From Paenibacillus lupini (GTDB lineage: Bacteria > Bacillota > Bacilli > Paenibacillales > Paenibacillaceae): 64,000 bases of DNA. Positions 33,145 through 42,158 of the stretch are shown here, one piece after another. The number at the start of each line of letters is the position of its first letter. The stretch's first letter is position 1. Both the position numbers and the translations under genes were made by a program. The stretch is taken from contig NZ_JAASRW010000006.1 of NCBI RefSeq assembly GCF_011761355.1, positions 186,001 through 250,000 on the forward strand. The letters run 5' to 3'. A model generated the notes under the pieces. It saw nothing but the letters and a program-made list of their open reading frames with translations. It did not search any database and was not told the DNA's origin.

Positions 33145-33317
33145 AGAATCCTATACGGCGATTCTTAAGTCTACACAATAACTTGATGATAATAATTAAA
33201 GAAAAATAGGAACTCGAGTCCTGTTACACGTTTGTTACCGAGGATTGCTGGGGATGTTTTTCAATAGCTCTTCAAAATGGTGCTGAAGGGATTAAGCAAG
33301 AGCATCAAGTCAAAATT

Positions 33318-33354
33318 AAAAGGCATGAGCCCGGTACAATACCGAGCTCATGCC
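33318..33354 (-). terminator. Terminator of the cotJ operon
   Basis: GGCATGAGC and GCTCATGCC arms with an inner CGGT/ACCG stem; read on the minus strand it is followed by TTTTAATTTT. It lies 75 nt beyond the cotJC stop. Confidence 0.7.
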
Positions 33355-33429
33355 CAACAGGTTGCTTAATCATATTCATATTGTCTAACTTTTAGGGGGC
33401 ACTTCATCTCCGGCTGCTGTTGTGTCGTA

Positions 33430-34005
33430 TTACACTTTAAAGACTTTTTTCGTTCCCCAGTCGGACTTGATCATCTCCACGGCTTCCCTGAACCGGAGGG
33501 AGTGGACGATCTCGCGTTCGCGCAAAAACTTCAACCCGTCCTGCAAATCAACGTCATCCGTCATATCAATGAGCCATTGATAAGTCGCGCGCGCCTTCTC
33601 CTCGGCAGCGATATCCTCGTATAAATCCGCGATCGGATCGCCTTTAGCCTGAATATATGCCGCGGTCCATGGCACACCAGATGCATTTACATACATCATT
33701 CCGTTGTCATGATTGACAAAGTTCTCTCCAAGCCCCGCTTCCTTCAGCTGTCTTGGCGTCGCATCCTTCGTCAGCTTATACACCATCGTTGCGATCATCT
33801 CAAGGTGGGCAAATTCCTCCGTACCGATATCCGTGAGCAGACCAATTACTTGATCTGGGATTGAATACCGCTGATTCAAATAACGAAGCGCAGCAGACAA
33901 CTCGCCATCGGCTCCACCGTATTGCTCAATTAAGAATCTGGCCATCATCGGGTCGCATTTGCCTACCCGTACCGGGTATTGCAGCCTCTTCTCATATAAC
34001 CACAT
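33430..34005 (-). CDS. cotJC: CotJC, spore coat protein of the manganese-catalase family
   Basis: 191 residues. The ferritin-like four-helix fold has metal-ligand Glu/His: GADGELSAALRYL, LTDIGTEEFAHLEMIATMV (E-E-x-x-H), EDIAAEEKARATYQWL and REREIVHSLRFREAVEM. The WLYEKRLQYPV start is characteristic of CotJC. Part of the inner spore coat in Bacillus, made in the mother cell. It is separated from cotJB by 54 nt. Confidence 0.95.
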   Translation of the reverse strand: MWLYEKRLQYPVRVGKCDPMMARFLIEQYGGADGELSAALRYLNQRYSIPDQVIGLLTDIGTEEFAHLEMIATMVYKLTKDATPRQLKEAGLGENFVNHDNGMMYVNASGVPWTAAYIQAKGDPIADLYEDIAAEEKARATYQWLIDMTDDVDLQDGLKFLREREIVHSLRFREAVEMIKSDWGTKKVFKV

Positions 34006-34059
34006 CCGTATGGCTCTCCCCTTTCCCTAGTGAAAGTTTAACCTACACCAATTCCTGCC

Positions 34060-34323
34060 TTATACCTGCCAAGGCCATGGGCTTTCTGACCACTGCCATG
34101 GGTATTTGGAAAAACTGTTACCGTATTGTAACGTTGGTCCGTACAAGCTTTCAAATTGCTGCCTGCACTGATGCAGTTGCATGCCAAGCTGATTAAACTG
34201 CTGAATCGCCTGCGCATCATGCGGATGGGTATCCAAATATAAGGTCAATTCGACTAGAGCAAATCCAACCGCCTGCAGCTCCTCCAATTTACGATAATAT
34301 TGTTCATCTAGAACAATGCTCAA
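34060..34323 (-). CDS. cotJB: CotJB, spore coat protein
   Basis: 87 residues from TTG 34323, which lies 9 nt after AGGAGG. The upstream open frame (to 34371) runs through the hairpin repeat and is not coding. Typical CotJB wording: YYRKLEELQAVGFALVELTLYLDTHPHDAQAIQQFN, then a Trp-rich C-terminus (YPWQWSESPWPW). The ribosome site directly follows leader hairpin unit 1. Confidence 0.9.
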   Translation of the reverse strand: MSIVLDEQYYRKLEELQAVGFALVELTLYLDTHPHDAQAIQQFNQLGMQLHQCRQQFESLYGPTLQYGNSFSKYPWQWSESPWPWQV

Positions 34324-34339
34324 AGGATTCGACCTCCTC

Positions 34340-34506
34340 AAAAGAATTGTCACACAATTAGCCATCTTCATTTGGCTAATTGTGATAATTCTTACTTCGA
34401 AAGCATTAGCTTAAAGAATTATCACCCAAGTGGCCATTCTGGCCAGTTGTGTGAATTCTTACTTCGTAAGCATGATTTTTACACTGATAATTCTAACTTC
34501 GTAAGC
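34340..34506 (-). repeat. Leader hairpin repeat, three units between cotJA and cotJB
   Basis: On the minus strand, from cotJA to cotJB. Unit 3 (34489-34506) is only GCTTACGAAGTTAGAATT, starting 1-2 nt after the cotJA stop. Unit 2 (34413-34471) is the motif, a 13-bp imperfect stem with TGGCC/GGCCA and AATTCTTT. Unit 1 (34340-34404) is GCTTTCGAAGTAAGAATT, a perfect 12-bp stem (CACAATTAGCCA / TGGCTAATTGTG) and AATTCTTTT, 1 nt before AGGAGG of cotJB. Confidence 0.8.
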
Positions 34507-34507
34507 A

Positions 34508-34924
34508 TTACAAGTAATACCTAGATTGATAGGAGCTGTATAAAGCAGGCCAAAGTGTTCCTCTCCTCAGCGCCTCATGAATCGAATATTGGGGTAGTCC
34601 CTGCGGCTGATAATTAATGAACTGATTTGGCGGTACGACGTATGTTTTTAATTTCATCGGCGGACATGGATCACATGGACCAATAAAAGGTACATAGGTA
34701 TGAACCTGATTTAACGGATTCACATTATTTGCGGTTTTGTACTCCGCATTCTCCTTTCCGTATGACACGTTCTCCACCGCTGCTGTATTCTCGACGGGAA
34801 CGTTATTGGCGGCTTTGGCGTTAATTGCAGCATTAGCGCTGTTCTCTGCTTGGACCGCCATGTTGGCATTGTTCTCGGCACGGGCATTTCTCTCGGTGAT
34901 CATCCAGCTATCCCTCCCTGACAT
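34508..34924 (-). CDS. cotJA: CotJA-like spore coat protein with Asn/Ala-rich N-terminal extension
   Basis: 138 residues. The C-terminal 65 residues are CotJA-like: YVPFIGPCDPCPPMKLKTYVVPPNQFINYQPQGLPQYSIHEALRRGTLWPALY. The first 70 residues are a low-complexity Asn/Ala/Glu extension (RAENNANMAVQAENSANAAI) that usual CotJA proteins of about 80 residues lack. AGGAGAAG lies before the ATG, and CATAAAAT upstream could be a sigma-E -10. First gene of cotJABC; its stop is 1-2 nt from the first hairpin unit. Confidence 0.88.
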   Translation of the reverse strand: MSGRDSWMITERNARAENNANMAVQAENSANAAINAKAANNVPVENTAAVENVSYGKENAEYKTANNVNPLNQVHTYVPFIGPCDPCPPMKLKTYVVPPNQFINYQPQGLPQYSIHEALRRGTLWPALYSSYQSRYYL

Positions 34925-34983
34925 TCAGGCTTCTCCTATTCATTTTATGCCTGGTAGGGCTTATCTCATCATTACAATTTCAC

Positions 34984-35023
34984 AAAAAAAAGGTCCGGCA
35001 GCGAAAAAACCCACTGCCGGACC
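34984..35023 (-). terminator. Terminator of the ytvI-like gene
   Basis: GGTCCGGCAG / CTGCCGGACC arms, followed on the minus strand by TTTTTTTG. It starts 8 nt after the stop. Confidence 0.85.
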
Positions 35024-35030
35024 AAAAGTA

Positions 35031-36062
35031 TTATAATTTAATGTTAATTTTGAACAATCCTGCCTTGCGGATCGCCATGTAGATAATAACAACAAGAGGT
35101 CCCAAGAACACCCCTATAACACCTACAAGCTTAAATCCGACATACAAGCTGATGAGAGCAGATAATGAACCGATACCAACTGCATCGCCTAATATTTTCG
35201 GCTCAACAATCCGGCGGAATACGGTCATGAACAAGAACATGACGTACAGTCCGATTCCGGCATATAAGTTACCTGTGACAATTAAATAAGTCCCCCAAGG
35301 CACAAGTACCGTACCTGTTCCTAGGATTGGCATAATATCAACGATAACGATGAGCAAAGCAATAGCGAGCGGATACTTGATATCCAGGATCAACAATCCA
35401 ATAAACGAAATGATGTAGGTCAATGCGCTAAGTATAATTTGCGAGCGTAGAAAGCCAAAGATCGATTTCTTCAAATTATCCAATACTTCATTCACCTGAG
35501 GCCGAGATTTCTCTTCGAATAGGGTCAGGAATGTTGCTTTCATCGTATTCAAGCTGTATCCGAACATATAGACAGCCACGAGGAAGACGATGAAGAAAAT
35601 GAACATGCTCGGAATACCTGAAGCGAAGGAAATGACGGAGGAAGATACGGTCCCAACCATACCCGTGAGCGACTTACTCATATCGGTCAGCCAATCTTCG
35701 ATCTGGCTTACCGTATCCGGTGAGAAGTTAGCGTAAAGCGATCTAGCGTTCTCAATAAGGTCAGTCACATAATCACTGGCATCTCCAACGTAATTAGGCA
35801 CCTTTTGTGAAAATGCGATAAGCTCAGCGACAACCTTTACCCCAAGCAAAGCCATCAGCCCAATTAATATCACCGTGAATATACTGCTTGAAATGGTCGA
35901 AGCGACTAGACGGTTTGTCTTCAATCTGCGGCTAATAAACTGTGTAAGCGGTTCTAGAAAGATAGCTACTACAAGTGCCAGAAGAAACGGTGCCCCTACT
36001 GTAAACAGCATATACAACAGGAAAAGCCCAACCCCAAGCATGACTAACGTTTTAATCGACAC
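35031..36062 (-). CDS. ytvI: AI-2E-family membrane protein (YtvI-like sporulation protein)
   Basis: 343 residues, GTG start with GGAGG 11 nt upstream. About eight hydrophobic helices (LGVGLFLLYMLFTVGAPFLLALVVAIFLEPLTQF at the start), a central soluble segment, and the family hallmark IVDIMPILGTG followed by GLYVMFLFMTVFRRIVEPKILGDAVGIGSLSALI. In B. subtilis YtvI is a sporulation-expressed member; transported substrate unknown. Lies next to cotJABC but with its own terminator. Confidence 0.85.
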   Translation of the reverse strand: MSIKTLVMLGVGLFLLYMLFTVGAPFLLALVVAIFLEPLTQFISRRLKTNRLVASTISSSIFTVILIGLMALLGVKVVAELIAFSQKVPNYVGDASDYVTDLIENARSLYANFSPDTVSQIEDWLTDMSKSLTGMVGTVSSSVISFASGIPSMFIFFIVFLVAVYMFGYSLNTMKATFLTLFEEKSRPQVNEVLDNLKKSIFGFLRSQIILSALTYIISFIGLLILDIKYPLAIALLIVIVDIMPILGTGTVLVPWGTYLIVTGNLYAGIGLYVMFLFMTVFRRIVEPKILGDAVGIGSLSALISLYVGFKLVGVIGVFLGPLVVIIYMAIRKAGLFKINIKL

Positions 36063-36196
36063 TTTTGCCTAGTCCTCCTTTCTCATAGAGATATGAGGTA
36101 AACCTATGTATGAGGGGCCATCACTTTCGAAAGTTAGCGTCCACTATAGCATACGCCCGTTCGAGAAAGTAATGTCCCCTTTTCCATCATAAATCG

Positions 36197-37330
36197 TTAA
36201 AGAATTGCCTTTTTCTGGTGGAAATCAACTTCATTGTAGTACATGTCCTTCACCAGCAGATTTGGACCACAGCATGCGGCAGCTGGACAATGACAGTTCA
36301 CACTACGAGCCAGCGAGTGATCAAGCCAGCGATCGAACAAATCATCCAGCTTCTCGCCCTCGATATTGCCGAAAGCAGGTACATCCGAGAAGTCAGTCAC
36401 GAACACTTCTCCGGTAAACAAGTTCACATTAAGGCGATTACGGCCGTCCGGATCATTGCGGACCGTCACATTTGGTTCAGCAGCAAGACGTTTGAGCAAA
36501 TCTCTCTCTTCTGGATTTTCACTGCAATGATAGAACGGAAGGGTCCCAAACAGCATCCAGATGTTTTTATCTCTTGTATCAAGCAGCCGCTCGATGGCTT
36601 TCCGCATATCCTCTCTCGATAACACGGGAAGATCCTTCGCGAACGAGCTTGGATACATCGGATGCACTTCATGACGCTGACAGCCCATCTCCATAATCAG
36701 CTTATGGATCTCAGCAATTTGACTATGAGTCCGATAGTTGATCATCGATTCAGCTGAGACAAGTACTCCCGCATCACTTAAACGCCGTGCATTGTCGATC
36801 ATCCGGTCATACAGCTTAGCGGCTGCATCACGAGACACATGATGGCCAGCTTTCGCAAACCCGATTTGATGGAAATCATCAGCGTTCGTATAGTTGAAGG
36901 AGATATGCATGACATCCAGATAAGGAGCAAGCTGCTCATATCTGCTGTAGGGTAAAGTAACATTCGAATTAATCTGCGAACGAATGCCCCGGCTTCTTGC
37001 ATATTGAAGGAGCGGAACCATATATTCCTTGACTGTCCGATCCGAGAACGACGGCTCTCCGCCTGTAATACTAATCGTCTCCAAATATTTCACTTCATCA
37101 AGACGTTTGATCATAAGCTCCAAAGGAAGCTTCGCTGGTTCCGTCATCACAAGCGTATCGCCAACGGCGCAATGCTCACATCGCATATTGCAAAGATTGG
37201 ATACGGTCATCTCGACACTTGTCAACGTATGCCGGCCAAATTGCTGCAAGGAACGAATCGGATCCCACGGATCATTATGAGGAGATAACGGATTGGATGG
37301 TTGTTGTAATGCAAAGTCTATTGAATTCAT
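36197..37330 (-). CDS. yfkAB: Radical SAM/CxCxxxxC motif protein YfkAB
   Basis: 377 residues from ATG 37330 (AGGTG 9 nt upstream). The radical SAM cluster motif is MTVSNLCNMRCEHCAVGD (CxxxCxxC), with SITGGEPSFSD as the SAM-contact GGE motif. Near the C-terminus VNCHCPAAACCGPN gives the CxCxxxxC motif that names this subfamily, probably for an auxiliary cluster. Substrate unknown. It stands between ytvI and the HD-GYP gene with its own upstream region, which holds GGTATA-GCT-TATACC at 37364-37378. Confidence 0.9.
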   Translation of the reverse strand: MNSIDFALQQPSNPLSPHNDPWDPIRSLQQFGRHTLTSVEMTVSNLCNMRCEHCAVGDTLVMTEPAKLPLELMIKRLDEVKYLETISITGGEPSFSDRTVKEYMVPLLQYARSRGIRSQINSNVTLPYSRYEQLAPYLDVMHISFNYTNADDFHQIGFAKAGHHVSRDAAAKLYDRMIDNARRLSDAGVLVSAESMINYRTHSQIAEIHKLIMEMGCQRHEVHPMYPSSFAKDLPVLSREDMRKAIERLLDTRDKNIWMLFGTLPFYHCSENPEERDLLKRLAAEPNVTVRNDPDGRNRLNVNLFTGEVFVTDFSDVPAFGNIEGEKLDDLFDRWLDHSLARSVNCHCPAAACCGPNLLVKDMYYNEVDFHQKKAIL

Positions 37331-37425
37331 TAATATCAGCACCTGACTTACATGGTTAGAATGGGTATAGCTTATACCATTGTAATGTTCGAAGGGTAAG
37401 GAAGCAAATGAAAATAGGTATAAAA

Positions 37426-37457
37426 ACCGAAAAAGGAGGCACAATAGCCCCCTTTTC
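37426..37457 (-). terminator. Terminator of the HD-GYP gene at 37473
   Basis: Arms AAAAGGAGGC and GCCCCCTTTT (one mismatch) with TTTTTCGGTTTTT following on the minus strand. Confidence 0.6.
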
Positions 37458-37472
37458 CATCAATTATGTCTA

Positions 37473-38591
37473 TCATATTCCCGATGCAAGCCCTACACTG
37501 GACTTCTCACCATTTACACCAACAATCATGGTGCTTAGCTGCTTCGACATATCAATCTCATATGGTGAAGCTAACGCCTCACCAGCTTCATTATATAGCA
37601 TACGGACAATTGGACGATGTGGATATGAATGGTTAAAGTCAACCACAACTCCTGTCTCTCCCGTGTGAATTTGTACAGTAATCCCGATTGGATAGATGGC
37701 CACCTTGTCTCTGAACAGCTGTACCATGTGCTGTTCATACAACGTCCCCGTTCCTGCATACAGCAGTTCAATCGCTTGATGCGGAAGCATTGGCGACCGA
37801 TAGATCCGGTTCGTCGTCATCGCATCATAGGAATCAACAAGACCAATCCACTTGGCAAAATCATGTATCTCATTTCCTTTGATGCCACGTGGATAACCAC
37901 TGCCATCAACCCGTTCATGATGCTGGAAGGCGCAATGGGCCACGATAAGCGGCATATTGGGCTCATCTTTCAGCAGTTCAAAGCCGATCTTCGCATGATT
38001 CCTCATCATTTGAAATTCATGATCGGATAATGATCCGGGTTTCTTGAGAACATCCATCGGAATTTGCGTCTTCCCTATATCATGCAGCAATGCCCCCATG
38101 CCCAGCTTCATCAGTTCATCTCTGGAATAACCAAAGGCTGAACCCAGCAGAGTCGTATAGACGCATACATTAAGCGAGTGTTGATAGAGATAGTCATCAA
38201 CAATCCCCATGTTCATCAGCATAATCATCGCATCTTTATGATTGGACAGGTCATCAATAATCATATTCATCATCTGCTTGAAAGGCTGTGCGATATACGG
38301 ATAAGGAGCGCCCTTCTTCTGCTTGGGCAAATCCATCATCGCTCGGAAATTAGTCTTAATCTCCTTCAAGGCCAGACTAATCGTATTCTCGCTAATAATC
38401 TCCGGTATTACGATGTCATCGGTCCTCGGATCGCTAATAAACACAAAGTGAATACCATATTGCTCCAGACGGACAATATGGCGACTGGTTAATTCGATGT
38501 TTTCTCCTAAGAGGACTAAACCGTCGCCCGAGAAAATTTTTTTGGCAAGTCTCATGCCAGGCTGGCATTGCGATATAGGTACCAAGCGCAT
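37473..38591 (-). CDS. HD-GYP-domain protein (c-di-GMP phosphodiesterase-like) 1
   Basis: 372 residues from ATG 38591. An N-terminal beta-rich part (RLVPISQCQPGMRLAKKIF) precedes the HD-GYP domain (about 150-320) with LLHDIGKTQIP, LLKDEPNMPLIVAHCAFQHHERVDGSGYP and WIGLVDSYDAMTTNRIYR. The HD metal ligands and GYP are intact, so hydrolysis of c-di-GMP to GMP is likely. A C-terminal 60-residue beta segment follows. It is downstream of yunD (104 nt), and a paralogue lies at 42159. Confidence 0.88.
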   Translation of the reverse strand: MRLVPISQCQPGMRLAKKIFSGDGLVLLGENIELTSRHIVRLEQYGIHFVFISDPRTDDIVIPEIISENTISLALKEIKTNFRAMMDLPKQKKGAPYPYIAQPFKQMMNMIIDDLSNHKDAMIMLMNMGIVDDYLYQHSLNVCVYTTLLGSAFGYSRDELMKLGMGALLHDIGKTQIPMDVLKKPGSLSDHEFQMMRNHAKIGFELLKDEPNMPLIVAHCAFQHHERVDGSGYPRGIKGNEIHDFAKWIGLVDSYDAMTTNRIYRSPMLPHQAIELLYAGTGTLYEQHMVQLFRDKVAIYPIGITVQIHTGETGVVVDFNHSYPHRPIVRMLYNEAGEALASPYEIDMSKQLSTMIVGVNGEKSSVGLASGI

Positions 38592-38695
38592 GTTCTCGAT
38601 CCTTCCCCTTAATACTATGTCTATAATTAACATCGGACAAAACTAGCCGTATTGTTAATGTAAGGGATAAATTAACGCTTGGCAACCATTTTATA

Positions 38696-40126
38696 CTAAA
38701 TTTTCGACAATATTCTCCATCTTTCTTGGTGGCAGCGTGGAATCTCATGACCTTGCTTCAGTTCATTTGCCAGCAGATCACGGATAAACTCAGGTAAATA
38801 GTAAGAAACTCCCGCCGCTTGCCCTAGCGATAAATACCCGATATGGAAGGTAAACATATCGATGCAGCCAACAACATATTCTCGGTCGTTTGCAAGCGGC
38901 TCACCATTAACAACAATCGACACGATTCGCTGCAGCTCCGGAAGCGCAGGATCGTACTCTACAACCATACCATCTAGCGCAAGTGTACCAAGCACTTCAC
39001 CACGGAAGCCGTAGCCTTTTATCCTCATGCCGGTAAAAGACGGCAGCAGTGCCTCTTCGAGCGCTGCTCGTATATTCGCGCCGCTGAGCAGCATGCGGCA
39101 CGGGTTGATCGGCGACGGACAGAGGGCATGTAACTGCCCCTCTGTCACGTCGCCCTGCTGCAGGCCGCCAAGCAGCTGCCCCGTATTCACGATGCCGATC
39201 TCGGCATCGGTATGGCGGCGCAGGCCGGCGGCCAGCAGGTTCCCGAGCGGTGATTCCCGCTCGGGCAGGGCGGGCAGCGGCGCATCCAGCCGGGCAATCA
39301 CCCGGCTGAGGCGCCGCTGGCCCGCCTCGCGCCAGCCGCCGATAATAGCGGCGGCGGCTGGCTGCTCCGCATATGCGGCCATGGGTACGCATGATGCGCG
39401 AATAATCGGCCGCGTGTCCATCTTAATTTCCACGCGGCCGATCTGCTCACCATATTTCCCCGCAGCACAAATGTAGGTGTCGCCGATAATAATCGGCTCC
39501 TCCAATAAATGATGCGTATGTCCGCCCATGATCAGATCGATACCGGCAATTTTCTCCGCCATTTGCTTGTCAACGTTAATCCCCAGATGCGACATCACGG
39601 CTATGACGTCAACGCTGTCTCTAAGCTTGGCGACTTCTGCTTCGATCGCCACAAGCGGATCGGTCACATCCCAGCCCAGCAGCTCGTAAAAATCCGTATA
39701 GCGTGCTGTAGCCGCAATAAGACCAATCTTGATGCCGCCCTTCTCGATCACCGTACTAGGCAGCAGCCACTCGGGCAGCCTCCCAGTCTCACGCTCCAGC
39801 ATATTAGCAGCAAGCACCGTAAACTTTGCCTCGTAATACACTCGCTCAAGCGTTGTCTTGTCATACGTTAGTCCTTCATTGTTACCAAGCGTTACAGCAT
39901 CATATCCAGCTTCGTTAAGCAGCTCAATATTCACCATGCCGTCGCTGCCTTCCGTCTCCAGCCGTATGCGGTCCATATGATCACCGATATCCAAGCAAAG
40001 GAGGTGACCGCTGCCGTGAACAGAACGCTGCTCATCAATATAAGCGGCCATTCTCGCTGCATTCTCAAGACGGCTATGAATATCGTTGCTGTGAAGAATG
40101 ACAATTGGTCTGTTAGAGAATGTCAT
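38696..40126 (-). CDS. yunD: YunD-like 5'-nucleotidase/metallophosphoesterase family protein
   Basis: 476 residues from ATG 40126 (AGGAGG 5 nt upstream). The calcineurin-like N-terminal domain has metal motifs LHSNDIHSRLE, LDIGDHMDR, TLGNNEG, VMSHLGI and GGHTHHLLEE; the C-terminal 5'-nucleotidase domain covers about 290-470. There is no signal peptide, so it acts in the cytoplasm, on nucleotides by family. The third metal motif is GNNE rather than GNHE/D, a form I associate with the YunD subgroup. Bases 39180-39400 are strikingly GC-rich. Lies 36 nt after moaA. Confidence 0.82.
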   Translation of the reverse strand: MTFSNRPIVILHSNDIHSRLENAARMAAYIDEQRSVHGSGHLLCLDIGDHMDRIRLETEGSDGMVNIELLNEAGYDAVTLGNNEGLTYDKTTLERVYYEAKFTVLAANMLERETGRLPEWLLPSTVIEKGGIKIGLIAATARYTDFYELLGWDVTDPLVAIEAEVAKLRDSVDVIAVMSHLGINVDKQMAEKIAGIDLIMGGHTHHLLEEPIIIGDTYICAAGKYGEQIGRVEIKMDTRPIIRASCVPMAAYAEQPAAAAIIGGWREAGQRRLSRVIARLDAPLPALPERESPLGNLLAAGLRRHTDAEIGIVNTGQLLGGLQQGDVTEGQLHALCPSPINPCRMLLSGANIRAALEEALLPSFTGMRIKGYGFRGEVLGTLALDGMVVEYDPALPELQRIVSIVVNGEPLANDREYVVGCIDMFTFHIGYLSLGQAAGVSYYLPEFIRDLLANELKQGHEIPRCHQERWRILSKI

Positions 40127-40162
40127 GCTGACCTCCTTTTTCACCCTGAAATAATCTGTCCA

Positions 40163-41164
40163 TTACCCGCCAATTTGAGACATCCGCCGGTCAGTTGGCG
40201 TATGGGTTAACGCCTCATCCGCCAGCTTAGCCGCCATTTCATGATTCTCAGGCTTAAGATCCATCGCTCTATAGAAAATGTTCCGCATAGCTTCCGGATC
40301 ACCAAGTGCATCCTTCACATTCAGTTCATCCACCCAGTAGAGGCATGGCTTCATGGAACCGTCTGCCGTCAAGCGAAGCCGGTTACAGCTTTTGCAGAAA
40401 TGATCACTGACAGGATGAATAAGTCCAAACGACCCTCGGCCACCTTCCATGTGCCAGTCATCTGATGGGCCATTACCTTTTATATTCAACAGTCTTGTAA
40501 TCGTATATCCTTCACGCTCTGCCGTCTCCAGGACATGTGACAGAGGCAGATAGTGGTTACGCCAATTATCGTCAGCGTGGCCAATCGGCATATATTCAAT
40601 AAACCTGACATGCATCGGCTGCTCGTATGCAAGCTTCAGGAATGCTGCAATTTCGTCCTCATTAATCCCCTTAAGAAGCACGCAGTTCAGCTTAATAGGC
40701 GCAAGTCCTGCTTTGCCGGCTGCTTCTATGCCCTCAATAACCCGTTTCAGATCACCTCTACGGGCAATAAACTTAAATCGTGTTGGATCTAAAGTATCCA
40801 GACTAATATTTACCCGGTTCAAACCTGCATCCTTCAAAGCCTCGGCATATTTGCCTAGCAGCATGCCATTGGTCGTCAAAGCAATATCATCGATACCCGG
40901 AATCGCCTTCAGCCTGCGGATCAAGCCGTCCAGGCCCGGGCGTACAAGTGGTTCTCCGCCTGTAATACGAAGCTTGGAGATGCCTAGTTCCGCCGCTGTC
41001 TGCACAACCTCAACAATATGGTCATAACTCAGCAGATTACTAGCGTCCTCGAACTCCATCCCTTCCTCTGGCATGCAGTACAAACAACGCAAATTGCATC
41101 TATCCGTAACCGAAATACGCAAGTAATCGTGTTCTCTCCCGAAACGGTCCATCAATGGGGGCAT
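40163..41164 (-). CDS. moaA: MoaA, GTP 3',8-cyclase (molybdenum cofactor step 1)
   Basis: 333 residues from ATG 41164 (AAAAGGAG 8 nt upstream; GTG 41173 is too close to it). Radical SAM motif DRCNLRCLYCMPEEG, SAM loop ITGGEPL, and the second [4Fe-4S] ligands FCKSCNRLRL plus CLYW near the C-terminus. It ends in QIGG, the essential C-terminal Gly-Gly of MoaA, although preceded by an unusual spacer. With MoaC it turns GTP into cPMP. Divergent from the moaD-moaE fusion; likely cotranscribed with yunD. Confidence 0.93.
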   Translation of the reverse strand: MPPLMDRFGREHDYLRISVTDRCNLRCLYCMPEEGMEFEDASNLLSYDHIVEVVQTAAELGISKLRITGGEPLVRPGLDGLIRRLKAIPGIDDIALTTNGMLLGKYAEALKDAGLNRVNISLDTLDPTRFKFIARRGDLKRVIEGIEAAGKAGLAPIKLNCVLLKGINEDEIAAFLKLAYEQPMHVRFIEYMPIGHADDNWRNHYLPLSHVLETAEREGYTITRLLNIKGNGPSDDWHMEGGRGSFGLIHPVSDHFCKSCNRLRLTADGSMKPCLYWVDELNVKDALGDPEAMRNIFYRAMDLKPENHEMAAKLADEALTHTPTDRRMSQIGG

Positions 41165-41263
41165 GCCTCTCACTCCTTTTCTCTTCTACTAGAATAACAT
41201 TTTTCACATGATTATGGTATGCTAATACGGTGTTTACCCTTAACTAATGAGAGGTTATCTGCC

Positions 41264-42010
41264 ATGACATATACTTGGACTATTCAACTATTCGCCGGAC
41301 TCTCGGACCGATTCGGAAGTCCCATTATCCATATCGAGACGGACACACCTTCGGTGACTGTTAGCGAGCTAAAACAGCTGCTTGCAGCGAAGTTTCCGGA
41401 ACAAGCCGATCTCGTACGTATTTCCTTTGTCGCATGTAACCAAACTTATGCTTCTGATGATACGATCATTCAAGCATCTGACGAGCTTGCTGTCCTGCCA
41501 CCAGTATCTGGAGGCGAGCCTGAAGAGAATGAAGATACACCAGACTGTACATCCGCTGACGGCCGTTACGTCATTACGAAGCATCCCCTGACCTCAGATG
41601 AAGTGCTGGCTAAAGTAATCGTACCTGAGCATGGTGCGTCAATTGCTTTCGTCGGAACGACGCGGGAATGGACGCAGGGACAACGTACGATTCGTCTGGA
41701 GTATGAAGCCTATGCTCCAATGGCCGTTCGTACGATGGAGCAAATTGGCGAAGAGCTGGCTCAGCGCTGGCCAGGCACGTTAACCGCGATCTCACACCGG
41801 ATTGGTGTGGTCGATATCGCAGAGACAAGTGTTGTCATCGCCGTTTCCTCCCCACATCGGGATGCCTGTTATGATGCTAGTCGTTACGCTATTGAGAGAC
41901 TAAAGCAAATCGTCCCGATTTGGAAAAAAGAAATTTGGGAAGATGGCTCCGAATGGAAAGGGCATCAGCAAGGAAGCCCTTGGAATCCGATTCAGTCATT
42001 ATCCAATTAA
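41264..42010 (+). CDS. Fused MoaD-MoaE, molybdopterin synthase
   Basis: 248 residues from ATG 41264 (GAGAGG upstream). Residues 1-84 are MoaD, a ubiquitin-like sulphur carrier ending in LAVLPPVSGG. A 15-20 residue acidic linker leads to MoaE (about 100-248) with FVGTTREWTQG, YEAYAPMA, SHRIGVVDI, VVIAVSSPHRDACYDASRYAIERLKQIVPIWKKE. The Gly83-Gly84 that must be thiocarboxylated is internal here, so the product must be cleaved or act differently; M. tuberculosis MoaX is a comparable, processed fusion. Complements the divergent moaA. Confidence 0.9.
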   Translation: MTYTWTIQLFAGLSDRFGSPIIHIETDTPSVTVSELKQLLAAKFPEQADLVRISFVACNQTYASDDTIIQASDELAVLPPVSGGEPEENEDTPDCTSADGRYVITKHPLTSDEVLAKVIVPEHGASIAFVGTTREWTQGQRTIRLEYEAYAPMAVRTMEQIGEELAQRWPGTLTAISHRIGVVDIAETSVVIAVSSPHRDACYDASRYAIERLKQIVPIWKKEIWEDGSEWKGHQQGSPWNPIQSLSN

Positions 42011-42158
42011 TGGATTATATTACAGTATTCGCTGTAAAATGGGGCTGAGAGTATAGGACAATAGTCACGAATTAACTTCCCTCTTATTGCCATACTAATC
42101 ATTCATTGTTACTATTACTTCATACATACCGTTCATAAATAACTATAGAGGTGCAACG

